A DNA stretch of 38,161 bases from Paulinella micropora. Taxonomy: Eukaryota; Cercozoa; Imbricatea; Euglyphida. A program made the position numbers and the translations under genes. The notes under the pieces are model-generated. The model did not search any database, was not told where the DNA came from, and saw nothing but the letters and a program-made list of their open reading frames with translations. This document shows positions 9,619 through 19,921 of this stretch, piece after piece. Position 1 is the stretch's first letter; each line of letters starts with the position of its first letter. Where the stretch lies: NCBI GenBank assembly GCA_009731375.1, contig BJOX01000250.1:16081-54241 (forward strand), read 5' to 3'.

Positions 9619-10185
9619 ATGGCTGAAGGTGAGGCGACCAAGGGCAGCGGAGCGCAAACTACGGCCGCGCCCAAGAGAAAGCGTGACAAGCGGGTTCCTA
9701 TGTTTGCACTGGTCCGGCGTGGGGACGCGCAAGTCTCGAATCCGGCGTGGTGCGCACAGCGCCATGCGTGCATTAGCTACTTTAATGAGTGCGCACTGAG
9801 CGAGGAGGCACTGGCCGGACTGCTAGAAGCTATGGACAGTGCAGAGACGCTGGCGAAGCTCCGGGCCGCCAGCCTGCAACTAGCTAAGGTCCTGGTCGGG
9901 GCCCGTGCCTTAGCTCTGCCCGCGTTACAAAGGCTGCAAGAAACCAGAAGGTCGGGCTGCCAGTCGTGCGCGTGGCAGAAGTGCGCTGGCCCGCTGTGCC
10001 AAGAGCTCCTGCAGGCGGACGGTGGTTGCGCCTGTGGCTTCTCCCTCCGTAAGAACACCAAGCCTAAGGTGCGTTGGCGTGCGTGCCTGCGGCCATGCGC
10101 CTCAGCGCAGAAAACTACCACGGCCTGCGAGGCACTGACATTAGTTGCAGGACCGCGAATGATGGAGTCGTGGCAGGATTTGTAG
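9619..10185 (+). CDS. NLS-bearing Cys-rich protein, unknown family
   Basis: ATG at 9619 opens a 188-codon frame to TAG 10183-10185. A strong basic cluster KRKRDKR at residues 19-25 looks like a nuclear localisation signal. A helical middle part (ALSEEALAGLLEAMDSAETL) precedes a Cys cluster: CQSC, KCAGPLC and GGCACGF. Cys spacing in pairs suggests zinc binding. A possible intron (AAG|GTGCGT at 10068 to TTAGTTGCAG at 10150) would replace the last part. No known domain recognised. It diverges from the LRR gene across the gap. Confidence 0.55.
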   Translation: MAEGEATKGSGAQTTAAPKRKRDKRVPMFALVRRGDAQVSNPAWCAQRHACISYFNECALSEEALAGLLEAMDSAETLAKLRAASLQLAKVLVGARALALPALQRLQETRRSGCQSCAWQKCAGPLCQELLQADGGCACGFSLRKNTKPKVRWRACLRPCASAQKTTTACEALTLVAGPRMMESWQDL

Positions 10186-10513
10186 GTAGGACGGTTGTTT
10201 GATGAAAACTGTATTTTCCTTTTTTTTTCGCACTGTGTTTAGTCTGTCCCAGACTTCTCCCCCCCCCCCCCTTCCCCCACTGGGTTCGGGGCCCGGCAGC
10301 TTGAGGCAGCAACTAGGAGAATTTTAGTTCGTGTCCGGCACGACAGGTGGCACACAGAACTCCGTCCCCTCCCCGCACGAGGCAGCAGGCACTGGCCAGG
10401 CTGACCAGACCTACAAGGGTGAGCACAACTTCGCTGGAGCCCCACCCCCCCGCTTGCTTGGGTCTCGAGGAGAACGTTCTCCCGCAGGCGCGCACTCCAG
10501 GCAAGATAGACAT
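10115..10513 (-). CDS. possible small membrane protein, antisense overlap
   Basis: A minus-strand frame from ATG 10513 with a hydrophobic stretch EVVLTLVGLVSLASACCLV and a following Cys pair. It meets TAG at 10313-10315 and continues in the same frame to TAG at 10115-10117. It overlaps the 3' end of the plus-strand gene and a poly-C run, so it may be chance. Confidence 0.2.
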
Positions 10514-10658
10514 TGTTCATTCTCGGGGGCTTTGCAATTGATTCGCTCTCTCGTGGGGCGTATCCGCCATAGCCCTGCTCTTAAGACTTCAAGCTAGGGC
10601 CATCCACCGGTGGTGGTCCTACCGCCGAGCCAGGCCGCGTGCCGGGGGAGGAGCGGCG

Positions 10659-10676
10659 GGGGGGGGGGGGGGGGGG

Positions 10677-10759
<83 letters not shown>

Positions 10760-10773
10760 CCCCCCCCCCCCCC
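10659..10773. other. alternating poly-G / poly-C block
   Basis: Runs of about 20-40 G or C alternate four times (G, C, G, C). This is not a natural-looking minisatellite. The long Gly/Pro ORFs over it are artefacts. The true 5' region of the next gene may be misassembled here. Confidence 0.8.
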
Positions 10774-10899
10774 TTCTCCCTCTCCCGCCCTCGGCGGGGG
10801 GAGGGAGGGGGCTCGCAGCCTCCTTCTCCCCTCCCTACTCGGGCCACCGACACCTGCTCTGCAGGCGCACGTCCGCCTGCGCTGGGTAAACCCAAACAG

Positions 10900-13675
10900 A
10901 TGGTGTCGGGAGCCCAGAATCCGAGCAAGCATCCCGTGCAGGTGCCCATGGCCCCCTTCCAGGAGTGCGTAGTCCACAGCGCGCTGGTGTGGTCGGTGGC
11001 GACGCTAGTCCTGGGCTGCGTGTACGCGGCGCACCAACGGTCACCGCGGCACGTGCGTCCCCTCGTGTACAAGCTCAGCGCCGGGTGGTGGGCCCTGCAG
11101 TGCCTGGCGCAGGCGTGCTGGCTGGCGGGCCAGCGCTGGCTGTGTGTGGACATGGCCTGCGGGGCCGGCCGGGGGGGAGCCTGGCCAGCGGGCGAGATCG
11201 GGCGCACGTACGCATGGCTGCTGGGCGGCTGGGCCTGCACGCGCCTGGGCGCCTGCCTGCTGCAGTCGTACCTGCCGCAGCTGGGTTGTGTGTACCGCCA
11301 GCCGCTGCCTGCCTGGCTGTTCGGTTGGCACCCGGCGGCGTCGGTGCTGGGCGTGGGCGCGCTGGCGTTGGGCACGGTGCTGGCCGCGGTGTCCAGCCTG
11401 CCCGGCGCTGCGGCGTGGGTCCTGGTCGTAGATTCGGTCGACCTTTGGGTGTGGCTGGCCAGCTGCTGGCGTACGTGACGGGCGTGCAACACTGCCCGTG
11501 GTGCGTGCGCGTGTCCTGGGCCTGCAACCTGTGCAAGTCGCTGCTGCTGGTGCTCGCCCCCCTGGCGCACAGCCCCGAGGTCCAGGAGGAGCTCACCTAC
11601 GTGTCCCTGACCAGCCGGCTGCTGAGCCTGGCCGCGCTGGCCTGGGTGGTGGCGCACCTAGTGCCGGCCGCGCTGTGGGCGTCGCAGCCGGGCAAGCACG
11701 AGGCAGCGCGCTGCGAAGACACGATCCAGGCGGAGGGGTTCACGAGGCTGCAGCTGTCCGAGGTGCAGCGTGGCAGCGACTGGGAGAAGCTCCTGGCAGA
11801 GTTCCTGCAGCGGGCGGCGGAAGGGGGGGCCCCCGGCGCGGGCGCCACCGAGGTGCTGCTGGTGGGCGAAGAAGCCGCCCGGGCTGTGGCCGCGGCGCAG
11901 CAGCGGCATGCGCTCGACTGGCGCGCCGCGCTCGCGGGCCCGCTGCCGGCCGGGGTGCTGGTTAGCGGGTGCTGCGCGGCGTGTGTGCCCGGGGGCCGGG
12001 CGCCCCGCGCGTCCGACAGCGCGCGCCAGCTAGAGCTCAGGCTGTGGCGCCTGCAGCGCCAGGCCCCCCCTGGCGCCAAGCGCGGCCCCGACCCGACGCT
12101 GCCGGCCCTGCGCGGCTGGTGGGCCGGCCTGGGCGTGCAGTGGGACGACACCCGCCTGCTCTTGTCGCTAGACACGCTGTACGCGGGCGTGGAGCTGCGT
12201 GTGTGCATGCTCGAGTTGTTGCTCGTGTTATGGCTCGACCGCGAGGCGCACTCCGACCTGCTGCCACTGCAGCGCGGGCTGTATTCGGACCTACAGAGCC
12301 TGCTGCGGCTGCAGTCCGCCTAGTCAGAGTGCCTCGTGGGAGTGTGGCTGACGGCGCAGCTGGCCGGCCACCGACGCGGTGCTGCGGGTCCTGTTCGCGC
12401 TGCAGGCCGCGGGCGACGGCTTCGCAGACGAGACGCTGCAAACCCTGGTCTTCCAGGCCAGGCTGGACGGCTGGTTGGGGCCGGGGGACGCGACCCCGAA
12501 GGAACACCTGCGGCTGCTGCTGCGCCTGCTGCCACCCGACGCCAGGCCCGCCTCGCTCGTGTCACTCGGCCGCGATGCACACGCGCGCGCCCAGCTGGTG
12601 CTGCACACGCAGCTCGTGCTGGAGCAGCTCCTGCTGGCCGCGTCGGCGGCCCGCGCCTTCCGGGCCTCGGTGTACAAGGAGCTGGTTCGCCCCCCGGCGC
12701 TGCAGTGTCACGCCGCCTGGCAGTGGCTGGGGCAGCCGACGGTGCTGGACCACGTGGTGCAGCAGCACCTGCCCGAGGGGGGCCAGCAGCTGCTGGCCGC
12801 GCTGGCCGAACGCACGGGGCTGCGGCTGGGCGTGGGCGCGTGGCTGGCAGCATCCGGGCTCACGAACTTTCTGGCGCGGCACTCGGCCTGCACGTCGTCG
12901 CTGCTGTTCCTGGCCTTGCTGGCACGGGCCCGCGGCGCCGATCAGCGCGGGCAGGGCGGCTTCCTGCCGCGCGCGCTCGTCGTGTACCAGCCAGGCGCGG
13001 ACACCGCGCCCCGGCACCTGCGCCTGGAGCTCTTGTTGTGCTGCTAGCGCTCCTCGTGGCCGGTTGGCTCGTGGTCGTGGACCCACGGCTGCGCGAGGAA
13101 ACCCCGCCGCGGCCGGGGCGGCGCCCGCGGACGGCCGCGGCCGGCGCCCGCTGGATGGCTCGTCGGCCCTGGCGGCCCTGCTCGGCCCCCTGGGTGCACC
13201 ACAGTAGCTCGGCCGGTGGCTGGAGGAAGTGCGGGAGCGAGCCCGCCCCGAGGGGGAGGGAGTCTGGCACGCCGACCCGCGCTGCCCGCTCCATCCCTAC
13301 GCCGAGACGGTGGTGGTCTGCAATGCCTGCATCACCCGCAAGTTCCAGCGCCTGCAGCAGGGCCAGCCCGAGAGGGACTTGTGGTTACTGTACTCGTTGC
13401 ACGGCGAGAAGGGGCTGCGCGCCCTGTTCCCCGACGAGTGCGCGTCGGCGTCGCACGAGGGCCAGGTCACGTGGGGCGAGCTGCTGCCGCAGCTGCGCGA
13501 CTGCCTGCCGCCCGCCATGCTGGCCCGCTTCGTCGTGGCGCTGCACGAGGCAATGCGGCGCGCGGCCGACAAGTCCACGTGCAGGGAGCAGGAGTTTGCT
13601 CTCTGCCCCGAACTCGCGACCTGGCGGCCCTACCTGCAGCAGAGCTTCACGCAGCTAGATGATTCGACAGAGTAA
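10900..13675 (+). CDS. large multi-pass membrane protein, several frameshifts, in-frame TAG
   Basis: ATG at 10900. At least six hydrophobic segments lie in the first 270 residues (VWSVATLVLGCVYAA, YAWLLGGWACTRLG, LGVGALALGTVLAAV, LLLVLAPLA, LAALAWVVAHLVPAAL). A long cytosolic-looking alpha-helical region follows, then a late hydrophobic segment near 13040 (LLALLVAGWLVVV), and a soluble tail with VCNACITRKF to TAA at 13673-13675. Frame changes are needed near 11460, 12360, 13035 and 13090; three fit a one-base homopolymer error. TAGs at 12321-12323 and 13205-13207 sit between matching reading stretches. A 79-nt GT-AG intron at 12281-12359 could remove the first TAG and the shift near 12360 together. 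Family unknown; about 920 residues. Confidence 0.5.
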
Positions 13676-13869
13676 GGGCTCGTAGCCCACGCGGGCGGGC
13701 TGTCAGTCGCGGCACAGCACCGCGGGCCGCGCGGGCCGCGCGGCCCAGGACCTCCAAGCGGCACTCCCTCATCCAGCTCCTGCGCGGCGCGGCACAGCCC
13801 AGGCCCAACGCCCCGGCCCCCCAGGCGCAGCCGGCGTAAGGAAAGGCCCCTCTCCCCCTCCTTTGCGCA

Positions 13870-13937
<68 letters not shown>

Positions 13938-14308
13938 GGCTAGGTTCGTGGGCCCTGCCCGAAGAAGTAGCAACGGCGGATCGCGCGCTGGGCGCCTCGG
14001 CGAGCGTCGTCATGACTCATCAAAACCAGAGCACACGCAGCACGCACCACCACGCCCTCCCCCCCGCCTCCACCTGGCATCTCTCCCCTCTCCATCCACT
14101 CTGCAGGGCGTCTCTCTTTCCCCTCCCCCCCCCCCCCCCCTNNNNNNNNNNNNNNNNNNNNNNNNNNNNNNNNNNNNNNNNNNNNNNNNNNNNNNNNNNN
14201 NNNNNNNNNNNNNNNNNNNNNNNNNNNNCCCCCCCCCCCCCTTAAACTCTGCCAAAGCAACCGAGGAGGAGGCATTGCTTTCGTCTGGTGCAAGCTTAGC
14301 GGCCCGCC
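13676..14308. other. intergenic: CT array, poly-C and gap
   Basis: GC-rich spacer, then (CT)n at about 13871-13934, then a poly-C/gap/poly-C block (unknown bases 14142-14228). No gene seen. The promoter of the surface-protein gene probably lies here. Confidence 0.7.
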
Positions 14309-17171
14309 ATGCACCTAGCGCTGCTGTTGGTCGCCTGCTTCTGGCCCTCAGCTTGGCCTTAAAGCGCCTACGAGTGGCGCGAGTCCACGCAGAGTTTTGC
14401 ATCCAGCGCTAGCCAGAGTGCTACTCGGAGCGCTAGCCAGAGTGCCACGCGAAGTGTCACCCCAAGCTCCACGCCGAGCGTTACCTCCAGCACCAGCCAG
14501 AGCGCCACGCCCAATGCCACGCCGAGTGCCAAGTCGAGTATCACACCGAGTGCCAGCCAGAGCGCCACCCGAAGCGCCACGCGATGCGTTACCTCCAGCT
14601 CCACGCCAAGCACTAGCCAGAGCCCCACGCCCAATGCTACGCTGAGTGCCACATCGATTATCACACCGAGTGTCAGCCAGAGCGCCACGCCTAATGCCAC
14701 GCCCAGTATGCGGTCACAAGACTTGGTTCTGGACCTCTGGGTGCCGGCGGGCGGGGACGCCTGGACGCTGCCGGCAGGGAGTGCAATCTACTGCAATGGC
14801 ACTGCCGCACGCCGCCGGCGCCTAGCGCAGGGGGGCGGCTCCCCCTTCTTGGTGTTCTGGGGTGATGGCACGCCCGCACAGAGCTGCAGCGACGCAGAGC
14901 ACTGCACGCACACGTTCGCGGTAGCCTGCCAAATCACGGTGATCGTGGACGGACCTGTCGTAGACTGAGCCATGACGCCGGCCTGGCGCGAGGAGCTGAC
15001 GAGTTGCGTCGAGCTGCGGCGCATCCACCAGTGGGGTGGGCTGCAGCTGGCTCCCAGCACGGGCTACCACTACTACGGCGAGGAGTAGTTCGTGTCGCTG
15101 CCACCCCTCGCCTGCCTCGATACGTCGCGTGTCCGGAACCTGGCATTCAGCTTCGCCCGCCTGTCGGCGGACGCGTGCTTCGAGGTGTCGGGCCTGCGGA
15201 CCGACTAGGCAGAGACACTGCGCGCGGCGTTCGCGAATTCGTCGTGCCTGACCTTTGCCGACGTGAGCGGCTGGAACCTGTCGCGCGCGACGGACGTGTC
15301 GTGGCTGTTCAAGGGCACGCGCGCGGCCGCCATCCCCGGCCTGGCAGCTTGGGAGCTGCCGCGCGTCACGCATGCCACGGGCCTGTTCTCCGGGGCGGCC
15401 TCGTTGCGAGCCTACTTGCCGCACTGGAGGCTCGACAACTTGCAGGAGGCCACCAGCCTGTTGGTTGACGCGCCACTGCTGGTACAGAACCTGAGCGGTT
15501 GGGCAGTCGCGCTGACGCAGCAGGAGTGCCTCCGCCTGGTGCGGTCGTCGAGCCTCGCAAACTAGGCATGCTTCGCTGGCGTGCCAGCCCTGGCTGCCAT
15601 CCGAGACGCAGTCGCAATCGGTGACGCACACCCGGACGCAGTCGGAATCGGTCACCACCACCCGGACGCCGACCCTCTCGGTGACGCCGTCCGTGACGCC
15701 GACCGCTTCCGTGACGCCCAGCGGCTCGGTGACGCCCACTAGATCTGTGACGCCCAGCGGCTCGGTGACGCCCACCAGCTCCGTGACACCCTCCGTGACG
15801 CCGACAGTGTCAGTGACGCACACCAGCTCCGTGACAACCTCCGTGACGCCGACAGTGTCAGTGACGCCCACCAGGTCGGTGACGCACACCAGCTCCGTGA
15901 CACCCTCCGTGACGCCGACGGTGTCAGTGACGCCCACGCCTTCACAATCGCCCGGCGCCTCGACCACCTCGACCGCGTCACCTTCGCTGACAGCCTCGGC
16001 GACGCGCACCAGCTCCCCAACCTTGTCTGTGACTCCGACGGTTTCTGTGGCGCCCATCACCTCGGTGACGCCGACTGTTTCCGTGACGCCCACCCAATCG
16101 GTGACGCCGACTATCTCAGTGACGCCGACAATGTCGGTGACACCCACCACCTCGGCGACACGGTCCGCGACGCCGACCGTTTCAGTCACGCCCAGCACCT
16201 CGGTGACGCCTACCATCTCAGTGACGCAGACAGTGTCGTTGACACCCACCACCTCGGCGACACGGTCCGCGACGGCGACTGCCACCGCTTCCGTGACCCC
16301 TACTATTTCCGTGACACAGACTATTTCCGTGACTGCGACGCCCACACTTTCCGTGACACTGATCATTTCCGTGACGCAGACCATTTCCGTGACACGCACA
16401 CCCACCATTTCCGTGACACACACTATTTCTGTGACTCCCAGTATTTCCTTGACGCGCACACCAACTATTTCCGTGACGCACACGATCTCCGTGACGCCGA
16501 CGCCCACCATCTCCGTGACGCCGACCATTTACGTGACACCGTCAGCGACACCATCCCGTACGCCGACTGTATCAGTGACACCGACCATTTCCGTGACGGA
16601 GACGCCCACCCTTTCAGTGACGCCCACTATTTCCTTGACGCACACTACTTCCGCGACGCGAACACCCACTATTTCCGTGACGCCAAGCATCTCCGTGACG
16701 CGGACCGTTTCCCCTACCACTACCCCTACCTTCTGGAAGTTTAAGTGGTGCAAGTGGGAGGGCACCGGTACTCCGTGCGCTTACGTCTTGAATGGTAATC
16801 CAAGAGAAACGATGGGAGATTATGTGAGTTACGACAATATCACGAGGAAGGCTAACGACCTGAGAATTTATGTGGGAGAGAGCCAGAGCAACTGTCTTCA
16901 TTCAACTGCTCCTAATGTCGCCAACGGGGGCGAGGGCGTTACCACAGTCGCGCAGTGCAATAGCGGGTCCTACACTGAGCTTCAGAGAAGCTGGACTACT
17001 GCAACGTGCATGCACACAGGTTATGCGGAATGGAGATTCACAAGTAGTTACACTAAAGGTGGTAATAACAACTTCTTTTCAATTGTATGGGGACTATATT
17101 GGCCTTACGGAAGATTGCTTCATTCAAGCGACAGTCAAGTCCGCTCTTATATTAATCATTATTTAAGTTAG
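14309..17171 (+). CDS. mucin-like surface protein with WGDGT and BspA/DUF285-like repeats, in-frame stops
   Basis: ATG 14309 opens a signal peptide (MHLALLLVACFWPSAW). TAA 14360-14362 follows in frame. Then come: Ser/Thr repeats (about 14390-14706); a domain with VFWGDGT and HTFAVACQITVIVDG, as in PKD-like/BspA surface proteins; TGA 14966-14968; a BspA/DUF285-type part (LRRIHQWGGL, LDTSRVRNLAFSFA, VSGWNLSRATDVSWLF) with TAGs at 15086 and 15206; a frame change near 15565-15600; about 370 codons of SVTPT-type repeats; and an AT-rich C-terminal domain with five Cys. The frame ends at TAG 17169-17171. Past it, the same frame meets a hydrophobic stretch near 17310-17384 and TAA at 17421. Likely extracellular, heavily O-glycosylated, adhesive. 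Family assignment is from memory of the motifs. Confidence 0.65.
15600..16733 (+). repeat. SVTPT-type coding minisatellite
   Basis: About 18-21-bp units built on GTGACGCCCACC encode SVTPT variants. Composition drifts from GC-rich units to ATTTCCGTGAC units toward the 3' end, which implies regional homogenisation. Such Ser/Thr arrays form extended glycosylated stalks. Confidence 0.9.
16734..17171 (+). CDS. C-terminal domain of the surface protein
   Basis: Composition changes sharply here to AT-rich codons, while the frame stays open for about 145 codons with no TAG. The domain reads WKFKWCKWEGTGTPCAYVL, with later Cys at SNCLHS, AQCNSG and ATCMHTG. It is Trp/Tyr-rich and probably beta-structured, possibly a ligand-binding head. 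Not recognised. The junction suggests domain acquisition from DNA of different base composition. Confidence 0.5.
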   Translation, partial: WKFKWCKWEGTGTPCAYVLNGNPRETMGDYVSYDNITRKANDLRIYVGESQSNCLHSTAPNVANGGEGVTTVAQCNSGSYTELQRSWTTATCMHTGYAEWRFTSSYTKGGNNNFFSIVWGLYWPYGRLLHSSDSQVRSYINHYLS

Positions 17172-17602
17172 CAAGAAATGATAGAAAAAAAGGAAGAAAG
17201 GAGTGGGGGGGGGGGGGAGAGAAAGAGAGAGAGGGAGGCGGCCAGTCACTGCGCAGCCAAATAGTTTGAAAGGTACCTGGAAGAGAAAAAGTGGTTTTTA
17301 ATGAAAGAATCTGTAATACTGTGAGCATGGCTTTTCTTTGTAATATTTTCTTTGCTACATGCTTTTCTTCTTTTTGTTGGAGCTTAGCAAAGGCAGGCCA
17401 AACCCATGTCGTTTTCAGCCTAAAGTTTAGTCTGGTGGAATTGGTACAAAGATGTTATTTTTAACCACGAGGTAGAGAGAAAGGGCCGGGCGCCAACCAC
17501 TTTTCCCATCCGGCAGCAGCCACAGGGCACCACCCTTCTTAGGGTTTTTTTAAAAAGCTACTTTGCTAGTGACCAGGACGGGCTTGGAGGGTGAGAAGCT
17601 GG
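17172..17602. other. spacer between convergent genes
   Basis: GA-rich, then T-rich DNA. The surface-protein frame could continue to TAA 17421 through three stops of other types, including a hydrophobic segment. Minus-strand continuation of the next gene is also open to about 17390 apart from TAGs. Neither is certain. Confidence 0.4.
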
Positions 17603-18612
17603 CTACCGACAGCAGTCTTGCCAGCCCAGGTCCAGGACTTGCTGCGCCGGATGCACGACTGTGATAATGCGGCTGGCAGCATGGCGTGGCGGCGGCAGTG
17701 CCAGCACCTGCACGCCCTGCCTGCACGGGCCAGTGTGTTCCACGCGGCAGCTGCATCTGACGTAGACCCGCCTCGTGACCGCGGGGTCCAGCAGCGTGAA
17801 AAGCAGCGCAGAGGCAGTGTCCTGAGCGAGGACCCACGCGGTAGCGCACCGGAAGCGCTGCAGCCCCGCCACCCCGCCCTGCATTCCCGCACTACCGAAA
17901 CGCAGAGCGTGCTGCTCGCCGCCGGACCAAAGTCGCTAGGCCTCCAGGGCGCGCTCGTAGAAGCGGAGCGGGGTTAGACCCTGGTCAGGGAAATACGGGT
18001 CGGAATCGTCATCAACCAGCACGTTGACGGGGCGTAGCTGCAATGTTGTCACACCGTAGCACGGGGCTAACAGAGACGGCTGCAGCAGCGCGTGCTGGCA
18101 ATAGTAGTAGTCGGCGCCGCGAGGTCACGCACGCAGTCGTTACGAGCCTGGTCTCACTTGTGTACGAAGCGGCCGTAGAACCACTGCCAAAGGTCGGCGG
18201 GGTCTTCCCGCTCCACGTCAGCGCTGCAGTGCATGCAGAGGCGCTGGTCAGCCTCTGTCTCCGCAAAGTTGAAGTTCCAGTCGCCGGCCCGCCACAGCAG
18301 GTGGCAGCGGACCGTAACACGCAGCCGCTTCCCGCAGCAGTAGGCGGCTCCCAGCAGGGTGTTTAACGCAGAGACTACGTGTGAGTTCTCGTGGCTCGCT
18401 TTCAAGAGTAGCTCGTGGTCGAATCCACGCAGAATATCGTCTGCGGGCAGCAGCCAAGGGCACGCAGGGGCCCGGGGCTGCAGGGGGCGTAGTTGTGCCG
18501 GTCGCTGGAATATTTTAGTCAGAGTCACTAGGTAAAGTGTAGCAGTAGCTGCCCCCCACAGCTTCCAATTCAACGGACGGGTGCAACCGTTGCCTGCATC
18601 CGTCTGGTGCAT
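17603..18612 (-). CDS. membrane-linked Cys-containing protein, in-frame TGA and TAG
   Basis: ATG 18612, then a hydrophobic segment (AATATLYLVTL) near residue 20 and a soluble region (FDHELLLKASHENSHVVSAL, LWQWFYGRFVHK). TGA at 18154-18156 is followed in frame by DQARNDCVRDLAA. A one-base shift near 18110 leads to DYYYCQHALLQPSLLAPC and PVNVLVDDDSDPYFPDQGL. TAG 17936-17938 interrupts YERALEA/RLWSGGEQ. It continues with VYVRCSCRVEHTGPC to TAG 17603-17605. About 335 residues. No family recognised. Confidence 0.45.
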
Positions 18613-19167
18613 ACAGTGTATCTTCTCTACGCACGCACTTAGAAGCCAAGCGCTGGTTCAACAAATATAATACTGAAAGCGTACTCCATACTGAAGTTGC
18701 TAAAGCGTGGCACTGTCCCGCAGCCACTGCCACCCTCCAGCAATCCTCTCCGGCAAAGGTGTTGGCTGTGTGTGGAGGTGAGGGGAGGGAGGGGGGGGGT
18801 TGTGGTGGTAGAGCTAGCGCGCATGTTCATGTGTGTTTCTGAGAGAGGGAGAGAGAGAGACGGAGGAAAACGGGAGGGAGAGGGGATAAAAGCAACAGCT
18901 AAAAGAGGCAGAGAATAGGGGCAGGGAATAGGCCGGATGGTCACAGGTAACTGTGTGACTTAATGTGAATCACAGGTCCAGTAATTTAGTATAAGATATT
19001 AATAACATGATTTTTTTTTACGCAAACGATTTTAATGATGCATAGGCCGATTCCTTATGCATGCTACATGACCAGAGCAACCGTTCCCAAAAGAGCTAGC
19101 TTCCGCTATCGCAAGCTGGTAGCGTGTGTGTGTATGACTAGCGTCAGCACTAGCGCTCAAGTGTCTA
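18613..19167. other. spacer without a clear gene
   Basis: Contains a GA-rich tract at 18780-18870 and an oligo-T run near 19011. Short ORFs on both strands show no protein-like character. Confidence 0.5.
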
Positions 19168-19593
19168 TTAGACTAGGGTCTACTCAGTGTCGCTGCCGCT
19201 GCCCGCCTCGTCGTCGGAGCTGCTGTCGCCCGGCAGGTGGTCTTCGCAGACGAGGGTCAGCAGTAGCACACGACGTCAGCAGCGGGCGCCTAGCACACGT
19301 GGCAGCTGCAGTTCAGCAGGCGCATGCAGAGTTGCAGCTACGCCAGGGAGCAGATGCAGCACATGCACTGCCACGCAGGGAACACGAAGAAGCGAGACAC
19401 CTGGTAGCAGCGCCTGCCGGGCACATCCGTGGCGCACAGTAGATAATTCCAGTCCAGTTGGTAGCCTTTCTTGCTGAGTGTCTCTGTGTAGCCCATCAGC
19501 ATGCCACACGCATGGTAGTCACCCTCCGTACAGTCCTCGAACAGCTGGTACTTGTTGCGCAGGACGCAGCCCTCCCGCACACAAGTCCACGTC
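19168..19593 (-). CDS. terminal exon of a Cys-rich protein with acidic tail
   Basis: Preceded by acceptor-like TATGTGGCGTAG, the exon opens at 19593 as TWTCVREGCVLRNKYQLFED and has about 15 Cys in 100 residues, including CMCCICSL. TAGs at 19338-19340 and 19290-19292 are in frame. A one-base shift near 19265 gives LVCEDHLPGDSSSDDEAGSG, an obviously acidic tail, then one more TAG at 19180-19182 and TAA at 19168-19170. The order (Cys-rich, then Asp/Ser tail, then TAA) is coherent. Probably a continuation of the gene at 19922-20596. Function unknown. Confidence 0.45.
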
Positions 19594-19685
19594 CTACGCC
19601 ACATACACAGACACACTTAGACATACAGAAACACGCGTGCAGGTACAGAGACACCAGCACACGCGCTGAGTGAGGCGCGAGCAAC

Positions 19686-19720
<35 letters not shown>

Positions 19721-19921
19721 AAGCGGGAGAAGGGTGGAAAGGTAGTGGGTGAGTGAACTTTTTCGACTGCCGGTACATGACGAGGCTGGAGACGGTCATA
19801 CAGGGAAGAGGACAGCGGTAGCACACCAGCACACACACACAAACATGCACAGCAGTGTCAAGCAGCAGCGACGGGGCGCAAGCGGGCGACTGCAAACACA
19901 AACACTACAGTGACCGAGATT
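19594..19921. repeat. GA and CA tracts, probable intron
   Basis: (GA)n at about 19688-19717 and CA-rich DNA. Minus-strand reading from the upstream exon can pass TGA 19922-19924 into a hydrophobic Cys stretch, but I cannot place splice sites with confidence. Confidence 0.4.

Noticed and set aside
11969-13207. 412- and 440-codon alternative-frame ORFs over the membrane gene
   Set aside because: GC-rich Arg/Pro/Ala shadows; only short segments belong to the preferred path.
14822-16528. 568-codon minus ORF reading VGVTEIVGVT
   Set aside because: Antisense shadow of the SVTPT-coding minisatellite; the plus strand has the signal peptide and recognisable domains.
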